64,000 nt of DNA, from assembly GCA_905221605.1 (NCBI GenBank), contig CAJNDS010002479.1, positions 530,001 to 594,000 of the forward strand, read 5' to 3'. The DNA comes from Symbiodinium natans. Lineage: Eukaryota; Sar; Dinophyceae; Suessiales; Symbiodiniaceae. The notes beneath the pieces were generated by a model, which saw nothing but the letters and a program-made list of their open reading frames with translations, was not told the origin of the DNA and did no database searches. The translations under genes were made by a program, and so were the position numbers. Of the stretch, positions 30,927 through 41,942 are shown piece by piece. Position 1 is the first letter of the stretch. Each line of letters starts with the position of its first letter.

Positions 30927-31877
30927 TGCTGTTCTACGTTGTAAGGCTCGAGCGACTGTAGTGCTGAGGTAGAGTGTCCCCCTAGGTCTTGTTCCTAGTG
31001 TGCCCCTCAGACATAGGCGCGACGGCTCCAAACCACGCTGCGCTCCTCGCAGCAGCGGTTAAGGCAGCTTGCCAAGCTAAGGCGCCCAGGCGCACTGTGG
31101 CGGCAGTAGCTGCTGCAGTAACCTCCTCTTTGGTTGCTGCAGCGGCTGCGTCTGCCACGGTCACTGGTGTTGCCTCGCGGCCTCCGAGTGCCGGGGTGGA
31201 CTCTGGCGTTCGTGAAGACGTACTGGTGCAACAACTGCGTGAAGCACGTGCAGAGCGCAGACGTGCCAAAAGGCAACGCCGAAGGGCAAAAAAGGCGGCA
31301 GAAGCTACTTTGGTTGCCAACGAAGGGACTGCGAACATTGCCGAGGCGACTTCGGTTGGGACAGCCGAGGCTGGAGCAATGGATGCAGACGTGGAATCTT
31401 TACTCCGAACTGACAAGGACAAGCCCCTGCAACATGGCGCGACTGGTTGTTCGCCTCCGTCCAAGAAACCCAAGCCAGAGCATTTCCAAGCCGGGGCGCC
31501 AGCCCCGCTCCGAGCACTGGGTCGATCGCTGAGTCCGGCTATACGCGATTGAGTGCTTTCTCTGCTCCTGATGATGTGTCCTCAGGAGCCGGTGCCTTCG
31601 GGCAATCGTTTGACAGGTCAAAGGCAGCCGCCACCTCCAGCTCTACGTGGGCGCGGCCGGGGAGGGCCCAGTGACCTGACAGTTTGCCGCTTAGTGAGTC
31701 TCACTTGACGCAGTGACTGCGCCCGTTTTGCCTTGGCTGCGACAAAGTCGCGCCTTGTTTCTTGTCTTGACTCGGCTGTTCGCCGCGGCTAAGCCGCCAC
31801 GCCTTGACCGGCTGTAATCTCACCTTCGGGGCAGGGTGCAGCCACGCCATACATACATACATGCTGTTCTACGTTGT
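30927..31877 (+). mobile_element. Retroelement insertion with 16-bp target-site duplication and (CATA)n tail
   Basis: TGCTGTTCTACGTTGT occurs exactly at 30927-30942 and 31862-31877. The 919 bases between end in CATACATACATACA. A direct target duplication plus a short tandem 3' tail is the signature of target-primed reverse transcription, as for LINE-mobilised elements with microsatellite tails. The insert is GC-rich, has no telomeric repeat and contains one open frame (see 30989). Its last 250 bases are non-coding and rich in possible hairpins (TCGCCGCGGCTAAGCCGCC). It carries no reverse transcriptase, so it was probably moved in trans. The first bases after the duplication (AAGGCTCGAG) weakly resemble the 3' end of the spliced leader; this may be chance. 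Confidence 0.85.
30989..31552 (+). CDS. Ala/Lys/Arg-rich ORF inside the retroelement
   Basis: An open frame of about 187 codons runs from just after TAG at 30983 to TGA at 31550, without an early ATG (the first in frame is at 31379). It is alanine-rich, then has a basic coiled-coil-like segment (LVQQLREARAERRRAKRQRR then RAKKAAEA), then a low-complexity acidic and Ser/Pro tail with a possible nuclear signal (PPSKKPKPE). It could be the 3' part of a LINE ORF1-like protein or of a host mRNA that was reverse transcribed. No domain is recognised. Confidence 0.5.
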   Translation: MFLVCPSDIGATAPNHAALLAAAVKAACQAKAPRRTVAAVAAAVTSSLVAAAAASATVTGVASRPPSAGVDSGVREDVLVQQLREARAERRRAKRQRRRAKKAAEATLVANEGTANIAEATSVGTAEAGAMDADVESLLRTDKDKPLQHGATGCSPPSKKPKPEHFQAGAPAPLRALGRSLSPAIRD

Positions 31878-32314
31878 GGTCCCTTTGGTGTTTCTACCAC
31901 AAAGCAGGATATTGTTGAGTGTCATGCTTAATTATGGTCATTACACCAAAAGAACCAGAACCCATAAAAACCTGCCCATGTAGTCACCCCAGTTCCTGCA
32001 CCACATGGGAGAGATCTTCCCCCACTTCCCAACTAAACCCCAAACCCCTAAACCCTAAAACTGCAGAATTTTGTGGGTTTTTTTCAACGCGAAAGCTGCA
32101 GGTTAGCAGCCGTCAGCACCGACATGTCTCAAAGCAGTATGGGAAAGCGAAGAAACTAAAAATAACTATAAATGCTCAATGGGAATTGATTTTGACTGGT
32201 TTATTCAGAAGGAGCTGCCACTGTTTTCTATCAGTTGCTACCGGAGCCACTGTCCTATATAGGCGGGTCGTATCCAAGTGCACCATAGAGGTGCTACCAT
32301 GTGCCGAAAGGACT

Positions 32315-32620
32315 TCATGTGCATTCGGGATATCGGGATACGAAAATAAGCATTGTACAGGTCCATGTTAGAGGCGGGGAGATCCGACTGCATAAACTGC
32401 AGTCGTTGTGATGCCTCTGTGAGGCATGAGGCCGCCCAACTCTGGGCCGCCCTGTTCTGTTATTGCCATACCCTCTGCGGTAGGCATGCGTACTAGTGAA
32501 GACCACCTGGCTTTCCAAAGTGTCAGAATGTCGCAATAAATGTCCCATAAGCTTTAAACGATTTTGGGAATACAATCGGGAGGGAGGTAACGTACGGCCT
32601 GTTTTGTAAGCTAACTGATT
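32315..32620 (-). pseudogene. LINE-type reverse transcriptase relic (C-terminal region)
   Basis: On the minus strand one frame reads TGRTLPPSRLYSQNRLKLMG, HLLRHSDTLESQVVF and YRRGYGNNRTGRPRVGRP. The R-L-K-L-x-G-H-x-L-R segment followed by a basic GRPR stretch is typical of the region downstream of the polymerase domain in non-LTR retrotransposons. Frames with stops surround it. The catalytic part is absent, so it is a dead fragment. Confidence 0.65.
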
Positions 32621-32957
32621 GTGGGTGTAGGAAGTAATTGGGATTCAGGGGGTAGGGCCACCTACCCCTGAGCCGGCTAACGGGGCCGTTATTGAAAGAC
32701 TTAAGCCTGGGACTCAGAGTGGGACTGCTGGAGTTTTGCAAGCGCGGTTTAGGGTTTAGGGTTTAGGGTTTAGTTTAGGGTTTTGGGTTTTTGGTCCCTG
32801 ACCCGCTTGAACAAAGGTTTGTAGAGTCCTTAAGGGAGGGTGGTTGAAGGGGGGGTTACGTAACCCAAGGTTCCCGAATACTCCCCTCTACTTCCGAAGC
32901 TTCCCCAGGTTCCTCCCCCCCTTTAAGGGGTTTAGGGTTTAGGGTTTAGGGTTTAGG

Positions 32958-33210
32958 GTTTAGGGCTTTTCTGGGACCTAGCACCCGACATTGTTGGCGC
33001 CCTCGAGGCCCTCGACCCTCCCTGCCTGCTTACGCCCCTCATCAAGTCCCCCAAGTTCCTAAACCGCAGGAGAACTATCCCGAATTTGCGGGCGAGCGGG
33101 GGGGAAGCGACGACGCGGAGGTGACTGGGGCTTTTGTTCAGGTGCTGTTGTCGGACTTGTGGAATTCGGATATTCCCGTTCTGGGCCCTACTATTGAGAC
33201 GCAGGTCGGG
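32958..33210 (+). CDS. Two neighbouring exons, product unknown
   Basis: After a TTTAGGG array a frame reads FWDLAPDIVGALEALDPPCL then LTPLIKSPKFLN (about 32968-33065). A second stretch in another frame follows AAACCGCAG and reads ENYPEFAGERGGSDDAEVTG, then AFVQVLLSDLWNSDIPVLGP and TIETQ, ending at GTCGGG (about 33070-33208). The second looks strongly coding. The overall look is faintly like a ubiquitin-protease insert, but I do not assign it. Confidence 0.4.
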
Positions 33211-34005
33211 CGAATCCCCCCAAAACGCGAAACCGTAACCCCTAAACCCTAAACCCTCAAACCTGCAAGTCCGACCAACCTTACCCTACAACCCTCCAGC
33301 CCTAAAACCCTAAACCCCGGCCCCGTTTCGCCAGGAGTGTCAAAGGGCCAGGGCTGAGGGTTTAGCGTTTGGGGTTTAGGCTTGGTAGGGTTTTGAGTTT
33401 AGGGTTTAGGGTTTCATAGGGTTACGGATTGGTATGGTTGAGGATGTTTTCATCAACGTGTCCCCCCCCTGAATTCTCTAGATACTTACCAAGACAAACT
33501 GCCCAAAATGTCCATTCTCATGGAATAATTAGGCCCCCAAGCCCTGAACCCCAAGCCCTAAGAAAACAGTTGGCCCCTATGTGTGACACAATAGTACCCC
33601 CTGAGACTCTACTAATTCTAAGCTGGGGCTGATGTGCAATTATGTTCAAAAAGTTCCATGGCACTAGTCACCATATACCCTGAATGTTTTCGATAGAGGC
33701 CCCAAAAACCATACTACAATAGTAGTTATGACTGTTTGGGGTTTAGGGTGTAGTCTTCAGGTTAGAGTTTAGAGTTTAGGGTTTGGGCCTTATGTCCTTT
33801 AGAAGTCACTTCATTTCGTTGTGATGTAAATCCCTGAGTTACGGTTTGGGGGGGTTACGGGTGTAAGAGTTTAAGGGCGTCAGGGTTGAAGGGTCTAGGG
33901 CTTTCCCCTGAGCCACGAATGAGCAACCCATGACCTACGACTGTTGGCTAGGAGGGAATTGCTTCCACCTAAACCCTGAACCCTAAACCCTAGACTCTAA
34001 ACCCC

Positions 34006-34036
<31 letters not shown>

Positions 34037-34685
34037 AAAAAAACATAAACTTTAGAGCCAAAGTGGTCCAGCTCCTCTCGACTGTCTTACAAGCCAGGAA
34101 GCTGAATGCTGGGGGTTCGGGAGTAAGCCCCCTAAACCCTGGACCCACCCCAGACCCTAAAGCCTAAACCGGAACCCTAAGCCCTAAGCCCTGAGCCCTG
34201 AGCCCTGAGCCTTGAGCCCTGAGCCCTGAGCCCTGAGCCCTGAGCCCTGAGCCCTAAGCCCTAAGCCCTAGACCAGCAACCCCTAGTCCGACCCCCGTAG
34301 ACACCTAACAACCCTTAAGCCCTGAACCCAGGAGGTGAGTGGACAGGAGGTGGTACAATTTGGCCTCCTGGTGCTGTTTCAAGCGTTTAGGGTTTAGGGT
34401 TTAGGGTTCAGGGTTTAGGGTTTAGGGTTCAGGGTTCAGGGTTCAAAACCCAATGCTGCAAACCCAAACCCCGTCAGCACTGTCTCAACCATCAACTAAT
34501 GTCCCAAATGAAAGCTCTACAGGCCCCTAAACCCTAAACCCGAAACCCTAAACCCAAAACCCCTAAGCATCCAAGCCCTAAGCCCTATGCTGGAGCACGG
34601 CGCCTCCTTGGGAGTTGAGTCAAGGGATTAAGGCCGTACCCGAAGGCCCTAAGGTTGTACCCCTTGAATATACATATATAGATAT

Positions 34686-34729
<44 letters not shown>

Positions 34730-34970
34730 ACACACACATGTACATATATATGTATACATATGTATATATTTCTATATTCCTAATATGGCCCTTAGACTAC
34801 CTTAAGGTTCTTTAAGAAGGTTCCCCCCAAAACCCAAGGGCCCAAGGGTACAAACTAAAGGGTCCGAGGTACAACCCCCAGACTCAGGTTGAGGGCCTAC
34901 GCACTATGGCCCGCCTAGACCCTTCATTAGGGTTTAGGGTTTAGGGCTTAGGGCTTGGGGCTTGGGGTTT
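33211..34970. other. Repeat-rich, no confident gene
   Basis: TTTAGGG and CCCTAAA tracts, a C run of about 24 followed by an A run (34003-34043), a CCCTGAG variant array (34190-34250), and an (AT)n microsatellite (34676-34725). Unique islands are short. Confidence 0.6.
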
Positions 34971-34989
34971 AGCGTTTTTGGGCGCTTAC

Positions 34990-35145
34990 AAGTTGTTGCT
35001 AAGCTGGCGGCGTGCGCCAACCCGAATGAAATCCCTCATGCGGAAGAGCCATGTGTCATGGGGACAACGCTCATTCTCAAAAGTGGATGCATCTAGGGTA
35101 TTTGGAACTCATCGATCTGTGTGCATGATGCTTGAGCCCCCAAGC
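34990..35145 (+). CDS. Possible exon, about 50 aa, product unknown
   Basis: Directly after a TTTAGGG array a frame reads AYKLLLSWRRAPTRMKSLMR, then KSHVSWGQRSFSKVDASRVF and GTHRSVCMMLEP. It is basic and has no stop over about 160 bases. No family is recognised and splice sites are not fixed. Confidence 0.35.
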
Positions 35146-35251
35146 TAAAGCCCTAGACCCTAAGCCCTAAAACTTTAAATGCTGAATCCGATGCCCAAAA
35201 TCCAAGACCCTTAGCCCTAATACCTACCATGTAACTCCTCCAGCCCCAAAT

Positions 35252-35349
35252 GGAGTACGCACATGGATAGTTCTCTTAAATTTGGGTCACCTGTCAAGAG
35301 GACCCCCAAAAGGGACCCTAACTTAGAGAACTACCCACATGTCGATCAG
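35252..35349. repeat. Inverted-repeat element directly before an exon (likely intron)
   Basis: The ends ACATGGATAGTTCTCTTAA and TTAGAGAACTACCCACATGT are inverted. GTCGATCAG follows and then the exon starting GCAAGCACAAAGG. The arrangement matches the intron-forming elements of the MFS gene. Confidence 0.6.
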
Positions 35350-36992
35350 GCAAGCACAAAGGCATGACCTTTGAAGCGATGCTCGAGGACCCCTGCGCAG
35401 TTTTAGGGTGAGGGGAGCACAACCCCACCCCTCGCAACTTTGAAGTTTAAAGTTTAGGGTTTAGGGTTAGGGTTTAGGGTTTAGGGTTTAGGGTATAGGG
35501 TATAGGGTTTAGGGTTTAGGGTTTAGGGTTTAGGGTTTAGGGTTTAGGGTTTAGGGTTTAGGGTTTAGGGTTTAGGGTTTAGGGTTTAGGCTCTGGAGGT
35601 TTGCCCCGGAACTTGGAGTATCCAAATTGTGACCTGCCCCAGAATCTACTTGCAATTATCTCTGAGGCTGGGACCCGGAGTAGGCCCTTATTGACTTTTT
35701 TGGGGTTGAAGTTTTTTTTTATAGACCCCCTAAAGCCCAAAAAGGGAACCTTTTGATGCCTAGGTTACTCCTGGAATAAGGAGTTTGGGGTTGAGGTTCC
35801 CTTATAGACCCCCTAAAGCCCAAAAGGGGAACCTTTTGATTCCCAGGTTACTCCTGGAATAAGGAGGCTTTTCCCTTTGGATGCATTGGCTTCGAAAAAA
35901 GGGCGAAGAACACCTGAGCCGTGAAGCCCTGAAACCCTAGCAAGCAAACTAAGCTTCCCTTTGGCCACAAGTAGGGTTCGTTAACGTTAAAAACCCTTCA
36001 GGTTTTTTTTTTTGGTTTTTTAACGTTAAAAAACCATAAATGGAACGAAGTCGTGGGGTATGAATGCCCGTGTCAACACTAACGGGGGTTCCGTCGTTTC
36101 GCGCTAGCAAGGGTACGATGAACCCATGCGTTTTTCAGGAAGCCCGCTCGCATTTTGGCCAAGATCGTGTTCTCGCCTAGGCGCGGGCGAGTCCGTGCTC
36201 GCCGGGCTCGAAACGGGCATTGCTTTTGGACGCCGGGGTTCGCCAAACGTGAAACCGTCGTCGCTTTTTGATGTCTGGGCTCGCCAACTGCGACTGGCTT
36301 TTGGACATCTTGGCCCCTTTGGTCTCTCACTGTTGGGGGAGGGGGTCTACGCCGGCATAATGACTATGACCTTCTGTCCCTAAACCCTAAAGCCTAAACC
36401 CTAACCCCTAACCCCTAAACCCTAAACCCTAAACCCTACACCCTTTCCTTCCCTGCGAACCGGCCGTAACAAAAGGGGCTGATGGCAGTGTTCAAGGTTT
36501 CGAGTCCAGGCTCCTTTTGAGGATAAAACCGTAAACCCTAACCTAAGTTGAAGGTTCAGAGCAGAAATCAGCAGGGTTATAAGTAAGCAACCTATACTGC
36601 AACCGTAACTTAGATGCTTATAGCTCATAACCCTACGCTTACAACTTATAACCCTATACTTATAGCTTATGGCCCCTATACATATAGCCTCAACTAAGGT
36701 ACTGATAAGTTGTAGCTTACAGCCCTATACTGAACCTTCAACTAAACCCTAAAGCTGGGTTTGGAGTGTGAAAGTACTTCAAACTTTGGGGGTTAGGGTG
36801 TAGGGTTTAGGGCTAGGGTTTAGGGTTTCGCAAAACAAGGGTTTTAGGGCTAGGGTTGAGGGCTTGGCGCAGGAGCATGAAGACTACCTGTGCTGGCTGG
36901 TGAACAACGTGGAGGATCCCCGTACCTGGGCAGCCTTTGACTCCCAGAAGAAGCTGCCCCCCTCTGGAATTTCACTGCATGCCTGGGTGTAG
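35350..36992 (+). CDS. Third DUF3820-like exon set, terminal exon present
   Basis: The exon at 35350-35400 reads GKHKGMTFEAMLEDPCA. The terminal exon at 36873-36992 follows TTGGCGCAG and reads EHEDYLCWLVNNVEDPRTWA, then AFDSQKKLPPSGISLHAWV and TAG. GKHKG, then the DYLCWL motif, fits the DUF3820-like pattern of the two upstream sets. GCGCAG is repeated at both exon borders, but using it gives a frame shift, so at least one exon between is probably missing from this model. The interval holds telomeric arrays, two family II copies (35678-35870), a palindrome at 35978 and a family III element. Confidence 0.45.
35452..35590. repeat. TTTAGGG array
   Basis: About nineteen units, with two TATAGGG variants near the start. 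Confidence 0.95.
35678..35870. repeat. Family II element, tandem partial duplication
   Basis: GAGTAGGCCCTTATTGAC starts the first unit. ATAGACCCCCTAAAGCCCAA and GGTTACTCCTGGAATAAGGAG occur twice about 85 bases apart. Confidence 0.75.
35978..36052. repeat. Palindrome, GTTAACGTTAAAAACCC
   Basis: GTTAACGTTAAAAACCC and GGTTTTTTAACGTTAAAAAACC form a near-perfect foldback. Function unknown. Confidence 0.7.
36545..36740. repeat. Family III element, expanded copy
   Basis: GTTGAAGGTTCAGAG at the left and CTGAACCTTCAACTAAACCC at the right. Inside, CTTATAGCTTATAACCCTA units are repeated several times. Confidence 0.6.
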
Positions 36993-37202
36993 TGTTTAGG
37001 GTATAAGGTGATGGTGGTTTCCGGAAATTTGCGATTCCTTATTGGGGTTTCTATCATTAGGGAATCCTATTATTTGGGGGGGGGGGGGGGGGGGCTACCT
37101 TCAAGGTCCCCTATTTTTCGTTCACCCCCAAATTGTTAGCATTGCCAGAAAGCCCTAGAACATCAGCACCTTGGAACCCAAAACAACTCCTAAACTTTGC
37201 CT

Positions 37203-37290
37203 ACTTGAAGGTTCATGGGTAATTGTATAACCTCAATTGGGGTGTTTATAGCCCTACTTGTAGCTTATATACGCGACCCTCCAAGCACGC
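37203..37290. repeat. Family III element
   Basis: ACTTGAAGGTTCATGGGTAA at the left and GCGACCCTCCAAGCA at the right. Confidence 0.65.
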
Positions 37291-37615
37291 TATGTCGAGA
37301 GACTTGCGTTTGGCCCTGAGCCCGTGCCAAGCGCTGTGCAGGAGCTTGTTTGGAAATGCAAAAAAGGTAGATGGGGCGCCATCGTGTTTTTTCACATTTG
37401 TGTAAGGTTTGGGGCTGTGTTGTAAGTTTTGGGGCGGGTTCTTGGAGAATCGGGGGATGTATTGCGTAGACGTTAAACGTAGGGTTCTACTCTAGAAACC
37501 CTAAACCCTAAACCCGAAACCCTAAACCGTATGAGGTCGGACGGGGCTCCGGGCCGGCAAGTGGGTCAGAAGACTCAATCACTCACTCTGACCGAAGTAA
37601 CTGGATCAACTCGGG

Positions 37616-37693
37616 TTTAGGGTTTAGGGTTTAGGGTTTAAGGGTTTAGGGTTTAGGGTTTAGGGTTTAGGGTTTAGGGTTTAGGGTTTAGGT
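37616..37693. repeat. TTTAGGG array
   Basis: About eleven units. A second array of about twelve units lies at 37875-37962. Confidence 0.95.
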
Positions 37694-37751
37694 TAGAGGT
37701 TCTGGTTTGGGGATTATAGGGTTTAGGGTTTACAGGGTTTTATAGGGGTTA

Positions 37752-37872
37752 ATCGGATCATAGCAGTGCTGGCTTGCTCCATCCGTCTGCTCAGTGTCTT
37801 TGCCGACTCTGATGAAGTGAGCCCTCACACATGTCCAGCTCTAGCACCTGCTCCCCATGCAACAAAACAAGG
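37752..37872 (+). CDS. Possible exon between two TTTAGGG arrays
   Basis: A frame reads IAVLACSIRLLSVFADSDEV then SPHTCPALAPAPHATKQ. It is open throughout and bounded by telomeric arrays on both sides. No family is recognised. Confidence 0.3.
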
Positions 37873-38071
37873 AAGGGTTTAGGGTTTAGGGTTTAGGGTT
37901 TAGGGTTTAGGGTTTAGGGTTTAGGGTTTAGGGTTTAGGGTTTAGGGTTTAGGGTTTAGGACTTAGTTTTTTGTTGCAGCACACGGACGGGATCTGAGCC
38001 TTCCGGGCATCGATGCAAGGATTGGAGAACCCTGAAAGACTTAACTTAACGCCTGCCGCAGGCGAGCATGA

Positions 38072-38180
38072 CTACTAATTGCTTCAGAACCCCGAAAACA
38101 CATGTTTTCTCATTAAGGGTAATTAGTAGGGATGATTCGTTTTTTATTCTTTTGGGTCTTCTTAAGCAAATAGTAGATGA
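38072..38180. repeat. Inverted-repeat element, family V
   Basis: GACTACTAATTGCTTCAGAA at the left and TTCTTAAGCAAATAGTAGAT at the right, inverted, with GGGTAATTAGTAGGGATGAT in the centre. Confidence 0.65.
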
Positions 38181-38331
38181 CGGGATATTGCAGAGATTTG
38201 TGAAACTAGGTTTTGACGTGGACCCGGGGCTTCTGTTTGGGGAGCAAAACGGGTTCGCTTGACACAACAAGAACACCTGTCGAAACAAACAGATCCGTAG
38301 AAGCCAGAGTGATTAGGCAACTCCAAAAAGG

Positions 38332-38700
38332 TTGAGATTTCTGCGTCAACTGGCTCGCGTAGTGGCTATAGCGTCATCTGTCAAAAAACGAGGGCTTAGA
38401 CTTTCACCAGCTTTGGGCGACAGGGTTGTAGAGAGCTTATCATCCACAGGCTTTAATTATCCCGATATGGCGAGCCACATCGGCGAGCGGCGCCCCGTTG
38501 ACGCCATGGGCGAATTGTTCTCAGAGGTCTTTGCAGTAGCAGGCGTAGAGAGCGATGACGAGGCTTTACTTGCCGCAGCGAGGGTAGGTCCGCAGCGAGC
38601 TGCATATCACGCTGGTAGACGGTTAAACAGACATTGGGCCCAACACAGAGGCAGCGCAAGCGTTCGCCGAAGAGTAATAAAGCAAAGCGACTGCCCGTAG
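38332..38700 (+). CDS. Unidentified ORF, 122 aa
   Basis: An open frame reads FLRQLARVVAIASSVKKRGL, FNYPDMASHIGERRPVDAMG, ELFSEVFAVAGVESDDEALL and GPQRAAYHAGRRLNRHWAQH, ending with TAG. The composition is that of a globular, basic protein. Third positions are less GC-rich than in the thiolase. The region 38300-38960 has no telomeric repeats. No family is recognised. The opposite strand has a 143-codon frame that looks less protein-like. Confidence 0.35.
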   Translation: MRFLRQLARVVAIASSVKKRGLRLSPALGDRVVESLSSTGFNYPDMASHIGERRPVDAMGELFSEVFAVAGVESDDEALLAAARVGPQRAAYHAGRRLNRHWAQHRGSASVRRRVIKQSDCP

Positions 38701-39111
38701 ATGGCTCCGTCAAGAAGCGCGGCAGCGAAGATTGAAGCTCAGAAACATCACAAACGACGACGACCGCAAGGAATTGATAAGGGAGTTGCACGATGCCACC
38801 ACTGCATGAGACGGCCACAAGTACGGAGACGGCAAGAAGGAGTTGCAATGCGCTGGGTTTTGAAGGAGTCCGAGAGAGTCGCAACCAAGGATGGGTAGTT
38901 TTTTGCGTCCCTTTATGCCCACTCAGGGCGGTTACCCAAGCAATAAGGAGGCATTTGTGTTGCTCAGCCGGGCGTGTTACCCTATACCCTAAACCCTAGA
39001 GAGCTCGTCTTGAGTTCTTGCGCACCCTAGGGGCTTGCTTTTGGCGTGTGCCTTTCTCCAAGGTTGAGCGGGAAGCGTCCTCCAGCTGTATAAACGTTAC
39101 CTGGGACCTAT

Positions 39112-39178
39112 AGGGTTTAGGGTTTAGGGTTTAGGGTTTAGGGTTTAGGGTTTAGGGTTTAGGGTTTAGGGTTTAGGG
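39112..39178. repeat. TTTAGGG array inside a duplicated CTACCTGGGAC context
   Basis: Nine units lie between TTACCTGGGACCTATAGG and GGCTACCTGGGACTC, so the array looks inserted next to or within a family VII element. Confidence 0.8.
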
Positions 39179-39290
39179 CTACCTGGGACTCGCTTTACCT
39201 ACAGATTTTTTTTTATGGGTTCTACCGCCTACTAATTTAGGGGTGATTGCTTCTAACCTGTAAGTAAATAGAGTCCCAGGTAAGCCTTAC
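39178..39290. repeat. Inverted-repeat element, family VII (CTACCTGGGAC)
   Basis: The left end CTACCTGGGACTCGCTTTAC and right end GTAAATAGAGTCCCAGGTAAG are inverted. The other copy is at 50552-50655. Confidence 0.8.
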
Positions 39291-39505
39291 AAGCCTCGCA
39301 ACGAGGCAATGGGGGCGAGCAAGGGTAGGCGGAAGGGCGAGGAACAAGCCCCATACCTCGAAGCGTTTGGATGGTTTAGGGCTTTTGGATTTGACTTGTT
39401 TATTACAGTTTGGAATGTTTGGAACCTATGGGAATGTTGTTTCTCATGGTTTTGAGTGAAGTACTGAACAAACAAATCTAGATTCCAGCTATTCGCCTTC
39501 TTTCA

Positions 39506-39590
39506 GGCACGGCAATTGGTGTTTCTTACTTTTATTCCAACCAGTCCTTCATTGGCTTCTTCTACTCCATGCCCCTAAACCACAATTAGT
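39506..39590 (+). CDS. Possible exon, product unknown
   Basis: After TTCTTTCAG a frame reads TAIGVSYFYSNQSFIGFFYS then MPLNHN and TAG. It is rich in aromatic residues. The acceptor is good but no family is recognised. Confidence 0.3.
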
Positions 39591-39724
39591 TGGCCTTTTT
39601 GGGTTCAGGGTCTATACTTCATCAGGTATGCGCAACATGCAACAGCTGATTGCCTTCACCCGACAGAGAACATTCTGCTGAGGCCCAGCCAGTTTATTTC
39701 TGCGGGGCTGTACAGTGACCCCAA

Positions 39725-41140
39725 ACCCTATAGCCCCTAAACCCTGCGGAGTGGTTCGTCCCAGCTATGCAGGTGCCAACCCTCAACCCTAAACCCTAAA
39801 CCCTGAACCCGAAACCCTAAACCCTAAACCCGAAACCCGAAACCCTCAGCAAATGCAACCAAGGGCGTTTACGTGCAGTAGTGGTCCTGAAGTTTTCTTG
39901 GGGAAGCGCTCCTAAGAGTTGCGCCTTCGAGCTTTAGGGTTCAGGGTTTAGGGTTTAGGGTTTAGGGTTTAGGGTTTAGGGTTTAGGGTTTAGGGTTTAG
40001 GGTGGCAGGGTGGCAGGGTGGCAGGGCGGCAGGGCACTGTGTAGTACTTCTAAACCCTGAACCCTACATGAGTCCACCCGGAGTGTTTAAGGATTGTTTC
40101 ATAGGTTTCATAAGGCCATAGGGCGTGGGGATTGGGTGTAGTCGGAACTCCTTCTCAACCTGTTACGGGCTTTTGGGGTGTAGGTTTCCTTCATAGATTC
40201 ACTTCTAATGAGGACCCCAATAATGTACCCCCCCCAATATCGTAAACCCCCATATTGCAGGCTTGTAGAATGTTACAGTAGTCGTTGTACGCATGTTTAC
40301 CTAGACAGAGAGGGTTGTCAAAGGCCCGCAGGAGCCTAGGGTTTAGGGTTTTAGGGTTTAGGGTTTAGGGTTGAGGGTTTAGGATGTCCAGGTGTGGCTC
40401 GCAGAGTTCGAAGTCGTCCCTCGCGGTTTAGGACTTGGGTTCTGTGGTCAAAAGATGGGGCCGAAGAGGGAGAGCTTTGAAACATGCCTAAACCTTAAGC
40501 CTCTGATTAGGCCTGCTACTGCATACTACTCGAACCCTTCAAACCCTAAACCCTAAACCCTAGACCCTAGACCCTAGACCCTAAACCCTAAACCCTAAAC
40601 CCTGACGCGTCCGCCGGCTCGGCGCAGGCTGCACAGTTGGCGCAACACGGTGAACGCTAGCACGGAGCCTCTTCGACAACCGCTGCGCCATGAGGCACAA
40701 AGCATGCTCCTTACACGAAACTTGCGTTTTGGGTTTAGGGTTTAGGGTTTCGGGTTTAGGGTTTAGGGTCCATGTACCTTAATGGTATGATACTTGGGCC
40801 CCAAAGTCCTTATGTAGGAGGTACTTTAAAAGCCCAAGTGTACCCTATTTTGGTGCCTGGACACTTAGGGCTTGGATTCCCAAGCGACCAACTGTAGCTC
40901 TTAATGTTGCCTTACGAGTCAGCTTTTCAATCCTCTCCCGTTTAGGGTTTAGGGTTTAGGGTTTAGGGTTTAGGGTTTAGGGTTTAGGGAATTGGCTGAG
41001 TGGTGCAGCATGTCTTCGTCGGGGAGCACACAAGAAAGGCTTGCTAATCTGGACCCCTGGGGTTGCAGACCCTAAACCCTAAACCCTAAACCCTAAACCC
41101 TAAACCCTAAACCCTTTAAGAGTGACTTTGTGTATGGTTT
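39725..41140. other. Repeat-rich, no confident gene
   Basis: Arrays of CCCTAAA (39780-39845, 40545-40605, 41070-41115) and TTTAGGG (39935-40002, 40940-40990), GGCAGGGTGGCAGGG units (40003-40032) and a family VI element (40768-40872). Unique islands of about 100 bases between them show no convincing frame. Confidence 0.6.
40768..40872. repeat. Inverted-repeat element, family VI
   Basis: GGTCCATGTACCTTAATGG at the left and GGTGCCTGGACACTTAGGG at the right. The core CTTGGGCCCCAAAGTCC matches 56855-56870. Confidence 0.75.
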
Positions 41141-41809
41141 TTGGGCTTGTGATGGTGTAACTTCCCCGAGGTGATCCCCCTTTTTAAAAGCGCGAATTTC
41201 TTCCTTGAACAGTGGTTTTTGCCGGTATTAGTCCCTGCAATGTGGCCTGAGTGTCAGCTAGGCGGGTGGCCAAAAAAAGAAGGTCTAAACAGTTGGTATC
41301 ATGTTGCCTGGTTTTTTCTGAGAGATCGGTTCCCTTAAACCCCTCCTTCGCGGTCGCTAAGGCGATCCCCCGTGTTAAACGCAACGGAATACATCACAGT
41401 GTAGCGCAAGACCGTGCAAGGCAGCAGAATCGACCACCTTTTTATAAACACCAGCTAGTGCATGCAGCCCTCGACCCTAAACCTGTAAACCCTACTGTAA
41501 GCCCTAAACCCCAAGAAAGCCCAAGCGTCTTCCCCATCCATGCCTAAAGCTGGGGATGTTCCCATTCAGAACAGTCTTAAACAGGGAGTTTAGGGGGGGG
41601 TTATAATCCCTATGAAGGACTGGTACCCCTGAACCCTAAAAACCCCCCCCAAAACCCCATACCCTTATCCCCAACCTAAACCCTAATCCCTACGTCAACC
41701 CTGCCCCCGGACACCTTTCACCAGCATTTCTTCAAGATTGCGCCTGCGTCTTGCTTGGCAGTTCCTGAAAGTTCCCGAACATTTCCCGAACTCCAAGCCC
41801 CAAGTGGTA

Positions 41810-41942
41810 AACCCTCAACCCTCATCCCTCAACCCTCAACCCTCAACCCTCAACCCTAAACCCTAAACCCTAAACCCTAAACCCTAAACCCTAAACCCTA
41901 AACCCTAAACCCTAAAACCCTAAACCCTAAACCCTAAAGCCA
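41810..41942. repeat. CCCTCAA/CCCTAAA array
   Basis: CTCAACC variants grade into about fourteen CCCTAAA units. Confidence 0.95.

Noticed and set aside
36146-36162. GCATTTTGGCCAAG resembling the spliced leader
   Set aside because: It has a substitution and a deletion in a short match, within a GC-rich region without an ORF start nearby.
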